Counted from the first letter of the stretch, positions 36,980 to 48,400 are shown. The stretch: 64,000 nt of DNA from Oligosphaera ethanolica (GCF_030814695.1 NZ_JAUSVL010000001.1:310001-374000); one strand, 5' to 3'. Numbers and translations: made by a program. Notes: a model not told the origin generated them from the letters alone.

Positions 36980-37195
36980 GGCCGCTTTAGCCAAGCAGCC
37001 GCTAGGAAGTGGGCATTTCTTCGCCGCGAAGCGGCAGAAGCGCTGAAAGCACGATCTATGATAGCCCAGGGCAAGCGACGCCGAAGGCGGAGCGTCGCCC
37101 TGGGTTAGACGCCACTCACGGTCGTGTTCCTCGGCCTCTTTGGCCCCAGTCGGCGAAGCAGACTGGAGCCAAAGAGGCAATGGAACTCAGCAACC
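36980..37195. repeat. ~190-bp dispersed repeat with nested hairpins (inverted copy at 53393-53590)
   Basis: Shared blocks in order are CGCCGCGAAGCGGCAGAAGC, AGCCCAGGGCAAGC, CCCTGGGT, CGTGTTCCTCGGCC, TTTGGCCCCAGTCGGCGAAG and GGCAATGGAACTCA. All reappear as the reverse complement at 53393-53590. Internal palindromes (ccgcgaagcgg; cccagtcggcgaagcagactgg) suggest a structured transcript or terminator. No gene is seen in 36941-37248. Confidence 0.85.
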
Positions 37196-37248
37196 ACCGC
37201 TGTTCTTTGCACTGTTTCTCACCGGCAAAGACCAATTCGGGCGCCCTT

Positions 37249-38541
37249 CTAGTGCATCCGCGCCTGGGCTTTCTCCAGGCATTTTAGAGTCTTGTCGACG
37301 GTGGGATAATCGCGGAAGAGAAAAACGCGGTCGGCGAATGCTGGTTCTGTCTTCAGCTCCTCCTCCATGGTTGGGTCCTGCCGACAGAGCGACCGGTCCA
37401 CGCCCAACAGCAGCGGCAGGGCCGGCTGCCGGCGCAGATAGTCCAGGCGTTCCCGCAGCGGCCCGGAATGCCAGCGGTGGAACAACTCCAGATGCATCAG
37501 CAAACCGTCGCTGTTGGCAAAACTCAGGTCGGGAAAAATCAGCTCGTTGCCCGGACCGGCCAGAAATGGCGTGTGCGTGACAATCGTCCAGGCGTTGACC
37601 GTGTCGGCAAAATGACGGTGAAAGAGCTTGATCTCATCCGGCACGTAGGCCGTAAAATTATGGTAGTGGTTGACCAAGCCGCTGCTTTCGTCCAGGACCA
37701 GCTCGCGCGTTCGGTCTTTCCACTCGACTTCCGTCCGCAGCTGCCAGCGGGCCAAGGCACAAACCGCCGGAAAAAAACAGGCCAGCTGCAGGCCATAGCG
37801 CTTGCTCTCCGTGACGATACTCGCCGGGCCCTCAATCCGCGCCCGCAACAGCGCGCCCTTGGCGAAAATGCCCGCTGCGGCAGAGTCCGTTGCGCCGTCG
37901 TCCGTCAGCGGCGATTCCTTGGCGGCGTCATCGCCATACAAGCGGCAGAGGAGGCGGAAGAATTTGAGGTACTTGAAAAGGCGACGGAGCTTGCTCGCGT
38001 CGCTGGCATCGACGCCGAGTTCCATCGCCGACGCCCGCACCAGCAGGCCCTGCACCAGCCCGCAATTGTAACGCTCCAGCAGCTGCCGCGCCGTCAGGTC
38101 CTTGAACGCGCGCAAGCGATCGTTCTCCGGCAAATCCGCGTAGAGCCGGTCTTCGGCCAGCAGCGGCTCTGCCGCAGCGACCAGGGCCAGACGTCGGCGA
38201 TACTCGTCCTCCGTTAGGCGCTCCGAGCTGCGCAGTAACTGCGCGGCCTGGGCGAAGAGCCGACGGCGGGCCGCCGGGTAGTCGTAGTCGTCGCCGGTGG
38301 CAAATTCCGCCTGGTCATCGATGATTTTCTTCAGGCCTTTGGCCAGAATGACATCCCTGGCGCCTTTGCAAATGGGGTCGGTCATCTCGTCGATATCGCA
38401 GCGGCGCGGCCCGTCCGGCAGCCGATACGGCTCCAGCAGATCGCCGGCCAGGGCCAGCGCTTCGGGGTCGTCGACGGGCACGAACTGCGGTTTCAGGCGG
38501 CCGCGATCAATGCGACAGCGAATCAGGTCTTTCGTAAGCAC
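37249..38541 (-). CDS. DUF790 family nuclease, Bax1-like
   Basis: This 430-residue protein belongs to the DUF790 family, whose archaeal member Bax1 is a structure-specific endonuclease that binds the XPB helicase. The GTG at 38541 (LTKDLIRCRIDRGRLKPQFV follows) matches the family N-terminus and has GGAG 11 nt upstream. A longer frame from GTG 38589 exists. The C-terminal half contains EVEWKDR, a candidate PD-(D/E)XK-type catalytic segment. It overlaps the XPB-like helicase gene by 35 nt, so the two are translationally coupled and probably act as one complex in DNA repair or defence. The nuclease role is inferred from the family and pairing. Confidence 0.85.
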   Translation of the reverse strand: MLTKDLIRCRIDRGRLKPQFVPVDDPEALALAGDLLEPYRLPDGPRRCDIDEMTDPICKGARDVILAKGLKKIIDDQAEFATGDDYDYPAARRRLFAQAAQLLRSSERLTEDEYRRRLALVAAAEPLLAEDRLYADLPENDRLRAFKDLTARQLLERYNCGLVQGLLVRASAMELGVDASDASKLRRLFKYLKFFRLLCRLYGDDAAKESPLTDDGATDSAAAGIFAKGALLRARIEGPASIVTESKRYGLQLACFFPAVCALARWQLRTEVEWKDRTRELVLDESSGLVNHYHNFTAYVPDEIKLFHRHFADTVNAWTIVTHTPFLAGPGNELIFPDLSFANSDGLLMHLELFHRWHSGPLRERLDYLRRQPALPLLLGVDRSLCRQDPTMEEELKTEPAFADRVFLFRDYPTVDKTLKCLEKAQARMH

Positions 38542-39904
38542 GGTGTTGGCGTCTCCGGTTGCTGACGTAGCATTCAGCGGTGTCAGCACTGATCAGTTCA
38601 TAAAGCACGGCTTGTTTGCCCGCCACTGGGCGCAGAATACGCCCGAGGCGCTGCACGTGCTCGCGGATGCTGCCGCTGCCGGACACCACGATGCCAACAC
38701 TGGCCTCGGGCACATCCACGCCTTCGTTGAGGACCTTGCTGGTGACCAGCACCGGCAATTCGCCAGCACGAAAAGCCCCCAACAACTCCCGCCGTTCGGC
38801 GATCTTGGTGTGGTGGGTGATCACCGGCAGAACGAAGCGCTGGCCAATCTCGTAAGCCGTCTGGTTGTCAGCAGTGAAGATGAGTACCCGCTCGCCGTGG
38901 TGTTCCTGCAGCAACTCCCAGATCTGCCGCAACTTGGCCCGGCCAGCCTGCGCGATGTGCCGCTGCCGCAGAAAAGCCCGCAGGGCCTCACGGCCGCCGC
39001 GCTGGCGCGCACAGGCAATCAAGAATTGACTCCACCCTTGCGCACTGGCCAAGTTGATCCGCTGCGCACGAAGAAAATTCACATAGACGGCGCGGGTCGC
39101 GGCGTATTCCTCCGCCTCGTCGGGGTCCAACGTGACGCCCACCCGCTCCGTGCGGTACGGCGACAGGACGGCGCCCTCCATTTCATCGATGTCGCGCCGA
39201 AAACAAATCGTGCCAAGGAGCTCGTCGAGGACCTCATCTGCGCCGTCGTTGCGCTCGGGCGTCGCGGTCAGCCCCAGTCGGAAAGGGGCAATCGTGAAGC
39301 GCGCCAGCAACTGGTAGGCCGGCCCGGGAAGATGGTGGCATTCGTCTACGACCAACAGCCCAAAACGCTTGCCAATAAACTCCATCATTATGGCCGCTGA
39401 GTCGTAAGTGCTCACGGTGAGGTCGCGGATGTCCTTGCTGCCGCCGCCAAGCAGGCCAATGTCCTGCCCGAAAGCCGCCGCCAACTGCGACGCCCACTGC
39501 TCCATGAGATCAAGCGTCGGCACCACCACCAGCGTCGTACGCGACGCGCGCGCAATGGCCAGCTGGGCAACAAAGGATTTGCCCGTGCCCGTCGGCAGTA
39601 CCACCACGCCGCGGCAGTCTGCCTGCACCCACGCGTGCAACGCGTCGCGCTGATAATCCCGCGGCTCGGGACCAGCATTCAGCTGCAGCGCGAGTTTGTC
39701 ATAGCCCCGAGCCTGGTCATCATAGGCAACCTGCCGGGTGTGAAGCAAACGCACCACCGTCGCGTAGGCCATGGCCTCCGCGCGCCACGCATGTATGCGC
39801 TCGTCGTACTGACAGTGGTCGGAGAGGGGAAGATCAGTGTCTGCAGGTGCCGCCACAATCAGCGTGCCGTCCTGAAAACTCAGTTTGATGAGACTGTCTG
39901 CCAT
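38507..39904 (-). CDS. XPB/Rad25-like SF2 DNA helicase
   Basis: This 465-residue DEAD/DEAH-superfamily helicase of the XPB type has an N-terminal damage-recognition-like region (about 1-75), then Q-motif and Walker A PTGTGKS (K109), DECH box (187-190), LTATPER (motif III-like), and a C-terminal RecA domain with TSKVLNEGVDVPEA and QRLGRILRP (motif VI). The ATG at 39904 follows the upstream stop by 2 nt; the frame extends to 40048 only inside the neighbour. XPB unwinds DNA in repair. In archaea it is partnered by Bax1, and the overlapping DUF790 gene gives the same pair here in a bacterium. Confidence 0.93.
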   Translation of the reverse strand: MADSLIKLSFQDGTLIVAAPADTDLPLSDHCQYDERIHAWRAEAMAYATVVRLLHTRQVAYDDQARGYDKLALQLNAGPEPRDYQRDALHAWVQADCRGVVVLPTGTGKSFVAQLAIARASRTTLVVVPTLDLMEQWASQLAAAFGQDIGLLGGGSKDIRDLTVSTYDSAAIMMEFIGKRFGLLVVDECHHLPGPAYQLLARFTIAPFRLGLTATPERNDGADEVLDELLGTICFRRDIDEMEGAVLSPYRTERVGVTLDPDEAEEYAATRAVYVNFLRAQRINLASAQGWSQFLIACARQRGGREALRAFLRQRHIAQAGRAKLRQIWELLQEHHGERVLIFTADNQTAYEIGQRFVLPVITHHTKIAERRELLGAFRAGELPVLVTSKVLNEGVDVPEASVGIVVSGSGSIREHVQRLGRILRPVAGKQAVLYELISADTAECYVSNRRRQHRAYERPDSLSH

Positions 39905-39906
39905 GC

Positions 39907-40791
39907 CTAGGCCAAGGGCAAGGCCGCGTCGACCTTGCACAGTTTGTCGTGAATGTCCAATATGGGCGACGACTGCGCGCCGCCAAGCTCCGTCACCAGA
40001 CGGCAGACCGAATACTTGGCACTGCGCTCGTTGTAGGTCTGTATCCACGTGGCCATGCGCGCCGCATCAGCGGCGCTATAGGGGAAACGCACGCCAGCCG
40101 GATACGCCAGCCGCAGGCGCGCGGGCTTCGGCGTCAAGCGCGCCCGAAAGCAATTCTGCTGATGACACAGCAAGGCGTAGCGTTCATCCACCGCAAAAGC
40201 CTTGCATAACTCGTCCATATACGCCGATTGCGGCGGTATCTTGGCGCCACCAACCACCACCCGCAAACCCTGCTTGGTCTCATAAATGCGGTAGCGCAAA
40301 TGCGAGAAGGCCGACAGCCGCGCCGCCAACAATACACGATCTAGCGCTTTCTGGCGCAACGTCGCGGCATCGCCGGAGGCTTTCCCCGAATACGCAATGG
40401 CCAAAAAAAAACGCGAAAAAATGGATGGCAACGGCAAGGGCGCACTGAAATCAATGTCCAGAAAAACGTGGTCTTCGGAATTCAACACCAGCGCGCCATA
40501 GCGATTGCGGGTAATGACGTTGTGCTCGTCAAGCACTTTGACGACTTCTTCGCAAATCGGCCGCTGGTACTCATCGCCGGCAGTGGCGCCTTCCGCGAAA
40601 AACGCCTTGATCTGCTGACGGCGCGCGTCGCTGAGCGAATCAGCATGGCGACGCATTTCCGCCAAATAGAGAAAGCGCTGGTCCAGTTTTTGCTTGGCGT
40701 CATCGACTGAGATATCCGAACCAGCGCGGCTCGTGATGGCCACGCGGTCAATCCTGCGAGTTTCCTGGCACCAGTACGTAAAAACTTTCAC
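39907..40791 (-). CDS. Conserved hypothetical protein, first gene of the XPB-Bax1 operon
   Basis: This 294-residue protein starts at GTG 40791, preceded by AAGGGG. Recognisable patches are FLDIDF (D112, D114), RYRIYETKQGLRVVV (about 166-180) and CFRARLTPKPARLRLAY (from C214). I recall similar patches in uncharacterised bacterial proteins but no assigned function. The DxD and the later basic G-L-R patch could suggest a nucleotidyltransferase or primase-like fold, but that is speculation. Its stop lies 2 nt before the helicase start, so all three genes form one tight operon and it probably works with the helicase-nuclease pair. Confidence 0.7.
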   Translation of the reverse strand: MKVFTYWCQETRRIDRVAITSRAGSDISVDDAKQKLDQRFLYLAEMRRHADSLSDARRQQIKAFFAEGATAGDEYQRPICEEVVKVLDEHNVITRNRYGALVLNSEDHVFLDIDFSAPLPLPSIFSRFFLAIAYSGKASGDAATLRQKALDRVLLAARLSAFSHLRYRIYETKQGLRVVVGGAKIPPQSAYMDELCKAFAVDERYALLCHQQNCFRARLTPKPARLRLAYPAGVRFPYSAADAARMATWIQTYNERSAKYSVCRLVTELGGAQSSPILDIHDKLCKVDAALPLA

Positions 40792-40876
40792 TGCAGCCCC
40801 TTCCCCACCGGCAGCCTTACTTTCACCACGAGCCGGGGTTCAGCAATCATGCCGAACCCATCGCCCTGTCCTGCGC

Positions 40877-41803
40877 TTATTTTTCGCGCTGCACCAGAAT
40901 GATCTCATACTGCAGCCGCTTGCCCGTGACATGAACCAGATCGGGCGCATTGGGCTGGGGCAGGTACGGCGACACCAAGGCCCAATGGCCATCGCCAAGT
41001 CTGTCAACCAACTGCTGTAACTCGCCATCCGTCAAGAGCAACACGGCCTTCAGCCGACCCCGTTCGTCGTCATTTGACCAGGCCACGGGTGCTTGCATGG
41101 CCGTGCTGGCATCAGCCAGGCGCTTGCGGCTCCGGGCCAAATCGTCCACTGTCCACACATGGCGAACCGTGTCAGGAAGCAGATATTTCACCGCAGCGGC
41201 CGGCGCCGCCTGGGCTTTTTGGGCCATGCGACTCACCGTGCGCAGATCTTGCGAATTAACACTCCCCGACAACTTGCCCCGTTCGTAGAGCGCCCCCGTA
41301 GCACTGGCACCGTCTTCAGCGGGCGGCGATACGGGAACAGCCGTTGCGGCTTCAGCAAACAAGGGCCCGGCTGCAGCGGGAAGCATGGCCGGGGTAGCCG
41401 AGTCCTGCGGCGCGCTAGCCACAAAGCTGTCGCCACTGCCGGAGGTGCTGACATTGACCGCAGTCAGGCCGGCAAAAGCCAGCACAGCTGCGGCAATTCC
41501 CGCCTTGCCCCAGCCACTACGCCACCACGGGAAAGGCCGTATGGTCTCGTGGGCGTTGGCATCCTGGCAGGCGGCAATGATGCGATCTGCCAAACCCGCA
41601 GGGGGCGCAACCGCAACTTCAATCGCCTGATCAAGCCGCTGGTAAGCCGCCACCTTGTTGCGGCACGCTGCGCATTCCTTCAAGTGACTGGCCACCAAGT
41701 CCCATTGGGGCTGACTTAGGTCGGCCACCGTCAAATCCAAAAACTGGCTTAGCTGTTCAACACTCGGACAGGTGCTCTTCGACGAGGCAGTAATCATACT
41801 CAT
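40877..41803 (-). CDS. Anti-sigma factor with zinc-binding N-terminus
   Basis: This 308-residue bitopic membrane protein has an N-terminal cytoplasmic zinc-anti-sigma motif H40-x3-C44-x2-C47 and a single transmembrane helix (about 99-117, AGIAAAVLAFAGLTAVNV). Its periplasmic part is rich in Ala/Pro/Ser and has no catalytic motif. It follows the ECF sigma gene by 146 nt on the same strand, the standard arrangement, and should sequester that sigma factor until an envelope signal releases it. ATGs at 41803 and 41797 are both served by AAGGA. The periplasmic sensor domain is not a family I recognise. Confidence 0.85.
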   Translation of the reverse strand: MSMITASSKSTCPSVEQLSQFLDLTVADLSQPQWDLVASHLKECAACRNKVAAYQRLDQAIEVAVAPPAGLADRIIAACQDANAHETIRPFPWWRSGWGKAGIAAAVLAFAGLTAVNVSTSGSGDSFVASAPQDSATPAMLPAAAGPLFAEAATAVPVSPPAEDGASATGALYERGKLSGSVNSQDLRTVSRMAQKAQAAPAAAVKYLLPDTVRHVWTVDDLARSRKRLADASTAMQAPVAWSNDDERGRLKAVLLLTDGELQQLVDRLGDGHWALVSPYLPQPNAPDLVHVTGKRLQYEIILVQREK

Positions 41804-41949
41804 TTTCCTTGACAACGACTCAATCAGACATCCGTCACCAGGGCCAGCAGCCAAGCCAGTCAGGCGCTGAGCTCGTCATGAGCCCACGGACCACAGCCGC
41901 TGCAGAACGCCGTAAATGTCGTAATGGCATACCTGCAGCCGCTACTGAC

Positions 41950-42525
41950 TTAGAGCCCTAGTTTTTGCCGGAGTTCCTCACGACCACGCGCAATCCGCGA
42001 TTTTATGGTCCCCAGTTTGCAATTCAGGGTCTGCGCGATGTCCTCATAGCTCATATCTTTGATATTACGGAGGATAAGCGCCTGCCGGTAGAGCTCCGGC
42101 AGCTTCTGCAATTCCTTCATGGTAGTGCGCTCGAGCTCCTCGTACACCGATTTGGCATCGGGCGCCATCTCCTGGTCCGGCAAGTCCATGTAACGTTCAT
42201 CGCCGTCTTCACTGCCATTCAACGGCGCGTCAATACTCATGTTCTTCTGACTGCCCCGGCTTTTGTTCCAGCGGTACTTGTTCTTGGCCAAATTGGTGGC
42301 AATGCGGTACATCCATGTCGTGAACTCGGCGTCACCGCGGAAATTGTGCAGGGCCCGATAGATTCTGACAAAGACGTCCTGGGCCACTTCCTCCGCATCT
42401 TCGCGGTTGCCCAGGATTCCATAGGCAATCTGGTAGGCCTTGCCGGAATGACGTTCCACCAGCTGGTTGAAAGCCGCCTGGTCGCCAGCCTTGAAACGCT
42501 CTATCAGTGTGCTATCGTCGCTCAT
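41950..42525 (-). CDS. ECF RNA polymerase sigma factor, RpoE-like
   Basis: This is a 191-residue group IV sigma factor. Region 2 covers about 8-90 (DAEEVAQDVFVRIYRALHNF; FTTWMYRIATNLAKNK). An acidic linker follows (about 100-125), then region 4 with a helix-turn-helix (YEDIAQTLNCKLGTIKSRIARGREELR). The ATG at 42525 follows AAAGGG; an upstream frame to 42612 lacks support. It is followed by a zinc-type anti-sigma gene. The regulon is unknown; no self-promoter could be identified with confidence in the 339-nt leader. Confidence 0.95.
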   Translation of the reverse strand: MSDDSTLIERFKAGDQAAFNQLVERHSGKAYQIAYGILGNREDAEEVAQDVFVRIYRALHNFRGDAEFTTWMYRIATNLAKNKYRWNKSRGSQKNMSIDAPLNGSEDGDERYMDLPDQEMAPDAKSVYEELERTTMKELQKLPELYRQALILRNIKDMSYEDIAQTLNCKLGTIKSRIARGREELRQKLGL

Positions 42526-42864
42526 CGTGCCCTTTGCTATCTTCACTATGACTCCGTACCCGCCTTCGGACCGCGCCTTAACATGCGCCCCCCAAAGACT
42601 TTTGCCAAGCACAAAGTCACTAACTGCAAAAAAACCAACAGCAGTCTATTGTCCAGCCTGCGACCTCGTCGCGGCAGACTCAACAGACAACTGCTGGCAC
42701 TCATCACCCGAACACCCGCCGGGAGGCAAATCAGCGTGAACACTGACCCCCATGCCCGCTGCCGCATAGCCAGGAAACGGCCCCGGCGAGCAATGAAAAG
42801 CTAGCTGGTGCGCCACGGCGACGGCATTGCCTGACGCGCCATGGCGTTGCCATGCCAACACGCG
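42526..42864. other. Intergenic region between tpiA and the sigma gene; weak hairpin only
   Basis: Complementary CTGACGCG/CGCGTCAG at about 42831-42868 could form a hairpin at the end of tpiA, but there is no T-tract. No ORF or RNA gene is supported in the remainder, which must contain the sigma gene promoter. Confidence 0.4.
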
Positions 42865-43656
<792 letters not shown>

Positions 43657-43772
43657 CGGGTATCTCCTTCACATTGCATTCATAGTCGGGCTTTATTCAA
43701 CACCCGGCGAGACACTGGCCGCCTTGGCCAGGCAAGCGCGCCGGGCGCGTCGTCGGAAAGCGCCAAAGACGC

Positions 43773-45029
43773 TTATTTGTCGTCCAAAGCAGTGCAGCCG
43801 GGCAGCTCTTTGCCTTCGAGGAATTCGAGGCTGGCACCGCCACCAGTGGAAATGTGCGTCATCTTGTCGGCCAAGCCGCTCTGATTCACCGCACTGACGG
43901 AGTCGCCGCCGCCGATGATGCTGATGGCGCCGGATTCGGCTACGGCTTTGCAGATCGCCGTCGTGCCCTTGGCAAAGGCCGGCATCTCAAAGCAGCCCAT
44001 GGGGCCATTCCAGACAATCGTCTTCGCGCCTTTGATTTCGGCTGTGTACGCATCAATCGTCTTCGGGCCGATGTCCAGCGACATCCAGCCTTCCGGCATG
44101 TCATTGCCGACTATCTGCGTGTTGGCGTTGGCGTCAAATTTGTCCGCCGCGATGTTGTCCAGCGGCAGCATCAACTTAACGCCGGCGGCCTTGGCGGCTG
44201 CCAGCGTCGCCTTGGCAGTATCCAGTAGATCGTCTTCGCAGAGCGACTTGCCAATGCAATGGCCCTGGGCCTTCAAGAAGGTGTAGGCCATGCCGCCACC
44301 GATCAGAATGGTGTTGACTTTCTTCATCAGGCTTTGCAGTACTTCCAGCTTGCCTGAGACCTTCGCACCACCAATGATGGCCACGAAAGGCCGCTGGGGC
44401 GCCTCAACCGCCGACCCCAAGTAGTCCAGCTCTTTCTGCATTAGGAAGCCGGCCACGCAAGGACCGCCCTTTTTCTTCATGAACTTGCAGATGGACGCCG
44501 TCGACGCGTGGTCGCGGTGCGCCGTGCCAAAGGCGTCATTGACATAGACATCGCCGTAGCTGGCCAGCTTCTCGGCCATCGCGGCCTTCTTGGCCTTCAT
44601 CGCGGCCTTGGCCTCGGCGGCCTCGGCGTCGCTCATGCCTTCCGTCTTCGCTTTGCCTTCTTCGGCCTTGTAGAAACGGGTGTTCTCCAGCATCAGCACC
44701 TCGCCGCACTTCAGCGCGGCAACGTCGGCGTCCGCCGCCAAACAGTCCGCGGCGACCTTCACCTCACGACCCAACAGCTTCGCCAAATGCGCCGCCGCCG
44801 GCTTAAGACTGAACTCGGCCTCAAAACCCTTGCCCTTCGGACGGCCAAGATGACTCATCAGAACCAACGCCGCGCCCTGCTCAAGAACGTACGTGATGCT
44901 CGGCAATGCCGCACGAATACGCGTGTCGTCCGTGATCTCAAGCGCGTCGTTCATCGGCACGTTGAAATCAACGCGCATCACCACTTTCTTGCCCTTGAGC
45001 TCAATGTCTTTGATCGTTTTCTTGTTCAT
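43773..45029 (-). CDS. pgk: Phosphoglycerate kinase
   Basis: This 418-residue two-domain kinase transfers a phosphate from 1,3-bisphosphoglycerate to ADP. The N-terminal substrate-binding motif [10 protein letters not shown] (about 19-28), the SHLGRPKG segment, and the C-terminal nucleotide motifs [10 protein letters not shown] and [10 protein letters not shown] are present. A Lys/Ala-rich helix (about 125-150, [18 protein letters not shown]) is a little longer than usual. A promoter is visible at 45133-45161, and tpiA follows, so pgk-tpiA is probably an operon. Confidence 0.97.
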   Translation of the reverse strand: MNKKTIKDIELKGKKVVMRVDFNVPMNDALEITDDTRIRAALPSITYVLEQGAALVLMSHLGRPKGKGFEAEFSLKPAAAHLAKLLGREVKVAADCLAADADVAALKCGEVLMLENTRFYKAEEGKAKTEGMSDAEAAEAKAAMKAKKAAMAEKLASYGDVYVNDAFGTAHRDHASTASICKFMKKKGGPCVAGFLMQKELDYLGSAVEAPQRPFVAIIGGAKVSGKLEVLQSLMKKVNTILIGGGMAYTFLKAQGHCIGKSLCEDDLLDTAKATLAAAKAAGVKLMLPLDNIAADKFDANANTQIVGNDMPEGWMSLDIGPKTIDAYTAEIKGAKTIVWNGPMGCFEMPAFAKGTTAICKAVAESGAISIIGGGDSVSAVNQSGLADKMTHISTGGGASLEFLEGKELPGCTALDDK

Positions 45030-45132
45030 AAATACACTCTGCCTCCGTCTCGGGTTGGATTGTGCACATCACTGGCGCTACTCGTTGCATGAGCCACCAG
45101 CGGCATGGAAGAACTCTCTGAGAGAAGCCCGT

Positions 45133-45161
45133 AATATAACGCCGATACCTGCTTTTTTCAG
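45133..45161 (-). promoter_or_regulatory. Promoter of pgk-tpiA
   Basis: On the minus strand CTGAAA (45156-45161) and TATATT (45133-45138) are separated by 17 nt, about 104 nt before the pgk start codon. Confidence 0.5.
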
Positions 45162-45273
45162 CCGCTGATATAGAGAAAAAAGTATCTATAGCCGGGCGAA
45201 AAGGCGCCGCGCCGAGCCGGCGCCGCGCCAGCGCCGAGACACAGGACAACCGAAGACGCCCCTCCCAAAAAAT

Positions 45274-45386
45274 GAAATCTGCGCTAATCTGCGGAATCTG
45301 TGGATAGAAAAGAAATCTGCGAAAATCTGCGTAATCTGTGGATAGAAAAAAAACCTGCGAAAATCTGCGGAGTCTGCGGATAAAAA
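45274..45386. repeat. Three tandem ~38-bp 'AATCTGCGG' repeats, left border of the island
   Basis: Copies at about 45274-45311, 45312-45349 and 45350-45386 are each built from three AATCTGYG-type nonamers and end in GGATAGAAAA or a variant. The first copy matches 58652-58689, beyond the far end of the island, at 36 of 38 positions. Confidence 0.85.
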
Positions 45387-45496
45387 AGGTGCAAAAAGGA
45401 AAATTGGCGCTACACTTAGCCTACTGTCAGCGTGGGGTCGCGGATACGTGCTGCTTCTGCCTATGGCCCCGCGCCAAGCACGTGGAGGGAGAGAGT

Positions 45497-48400
45497 ATGT
45501 CGGGGAAAAATGATGCCATGAGCCGCGCCGATGAAACGCCATGTGCCGCTAACGCCGACCCGCAGTTGTCCTTGCTGCATTGGGATAATCAAAACCCGCC
45601 ATGCCCCAACCGCATGGGCAAGATACTCTCGGAGCAACTTACCGCCGCCGAGCAAATGGATGTGCTGACGGGCTACTTCTATTTCAATGGCATCCCGGAA
45701 CTCTACGCGGCACTGAAGGCCAAAAACAAAGCTGACAAGCCCTTCACCCTGCGCATCCTGGTCGGCATGGAAGCACAAATCGGCGCGAAGGATTTTGCCC
45801 ATGCGCTCGTGGAAGTGGAGCCTCCGCCCAATCAGTCGCCAGAGGAGCGCAAAAAGCGCTACAAAGAAAATCTCCTGGCTGCCCTTAGTAAAGTCCCCAG
45901 CAAGGACAAGACAAATACCGACGCAGGTCTCTACAATCTTTTTGTGGAGATGCTTACGCACCAGACCTTGCGCCTGCAACTCAAACAGACCAGGGTGCCC
46001 AATCACGGCAAACTCTATCTCTTCTATCCGCAAACGAACCAGTCACCCGCATCGTACATCATCGGCAGCAGCAACTTTTCCAAGCAGGGCCTGGCAGAAC
46101 GCCAGGAACTGAACGTGCAGGTGCACAAAGACGGCGACCACGCCGCTGAACTCGCACGCCTCTTCAATGCGCTATGGAATGACGGCAGCGATGATATTAT
46201 CGAGGTGAACCCGAAGAAGGGCTCGCCGGAAGATACGTCTGGTACGACGCCCGATGGTTTGAAGAGGGATTCACCCTATCGCCGGCCAACGCCCTTCGAA
46301 GGCTACATGGCCCTGATGAAGCACTATCTGGGCAACTCCGCCCTTGATGGCGACCTGAAAAAGTCTTTCCTGGACGCCATTGAAAAGGCAAGGTACACGT
46401 CTTTTCAGTACCAGCTCAAGGGCGCGGCGCATGCCATCCGGATCATCCGCGATCACGGTGGCGTCATCATCGCCGACGCCGTCGGCCTCGGCAAATCCGT
46501 CACTGCCGCCCTGATTGCGACGCAGGCCCATCCCGGCGGCGGCATAATTATCGTCCCGCCAACACTGGTGGACGATTGGGAAACAGAGTATCTGAAAAAA
46601 TTTAAGCTCGATGCTCCCGGGCGGCCTTGGAAAGTTTTTCCCATGACCGACTTGGTCAAGGCCGCGGCGTATTGTGAGAAGAACCCCATCGGCATGGTCA
46701 TCGTGGACGAAGCCCACCGCTTTCGCAATCCAAAGATTGAGGACTATGAAAAGCTGAAGCAACTCTGTCAAAATCGCCGGGTGGTTCTTCTGACTGCTAC
46801 GCCATTTAACAATCGGCCGGCCGACCTGGCCTCGCTGGTGGACCTCTTCGCCGCCCGCAACGACAAATTGCCCGAACAGCCGCAATTATCGATCTACGAC
46901 TACATCTGCGAGCAAGACAAGAAATACCAGGAGCTGGTCTTTCTGGAACGCAACTGGAATCGCCTGTCCCGGCCACGCACGGTCAAAACGAGCTTTCAAA
47001 CGCTGAAAGCAAAATACGAGAAGCCCATAATAGAAGAGGAAAAAGTTAGCCGGCCCGCAATAAAAGACAAAAAAGACATCCGTCCCGCGCTTGAAGACAT
47101 CGGCAAGGGGCTCTTTGCCACGCTCCATCCCTATGTCGTCCGCCGCAATCGCTCCGACCTCAAAGAGAATCCCGTTTATTTTGAAAATGGTGGGCCGATT
47201 ACCATGCCGAAGCAGGAGGTCCATGGCGAGTACTACGCCTTGGCCCCCGCGCAGAACCAAGCGTTCATGGCAGTGCTCAGCGTCTTCCAGCACAGCGCCG
47301 ACCGCGAACAGGCCACCCCTAACCAGATCAGCGGCGCCGCAAACCACGCCGCAACCGGCACGGCCGGGGCGGGTTTCGCCTGCACCATCTACCGCGTCGC
47401 CGAATTCGTTGCTGCCGAGGGCAACGAAGAAACCGGGAACTATCTGGACAACTATCGCAGCATGACGCTGCGGCATCTGCTGCGGCGCTTCGAAAGCAGC
47501 CCCTACGCCTTCCAACGCTCGGTGCAAAAACTGCTCGACCGTTACACGCAAGCAATCAAAGACTTGCAAGACCCCGAGAAGCTCTACTATTTCCCCCAAG
47601 GGCTTGATGCCGGCGATGACACCGATGACGACGACCTCCCCGCCGCCGACCTGAAAAACCTTCGCTATTGCCGGCCAGGTGCGAAAATCCCGGGCATCCC
47701 CTTTCTTCCCGGCCAAGACGAGGTTTTCATTGCGGGCCTGCAGGCAGATCTGAAGGTTCTGCGGTGCTTACAGGATCACGCCGTAACGCTGGTCCAGAAA
47801 GACTCCAAACTGGCCCTGCTCAAAGAGAAAATCGCCCCGGCGGTCAAACAGCAGCCCGACGAACCCGATCCCTTGCTGGCAGACGAAGCCGCCGGCGATT
47901 TGCCATCAGAGGGCGCCCCGCGCCGTGTGGTCATCTTTACCATGTTCATTGACAGCGCCCGATTCCTCGCCCAGGAACTGGCAAAGGAATTTGGCGACAA
48001 CGCCGTCATGCTGGCTATTGACAAACAGCAGGGCGACATCAAGGACAACCTCGACCTCAGAAAGGTCAAACTCGTCCACGCCACCAGTAATGTCAATGCC
48101 TGTTTTGATGTCAAGGCCGACACCAAAAACCTCTGGACCGCGCCGCGCATTCTGGTCACCACGGATAAATTTTCTGAGGGGGTCAACCTTAATCGCGCCG
48201 GCCTGATGGTCAACTATGACATTCCCTGGAATCCGGTGCGCATCATCCAGCGCCTGGGGCGGTTCAATCGCATCAACGCCTGCTGGTTCAAGACCATCCA
48301 CGCCTATAATCTCTACCCGGAATACCAGCGGGCTGACAGCCACGGCAAGCCCGCTGGGGCCGACTGGGCCTCGCCGCAGGACATCGCCGCCCAAAAGCTC

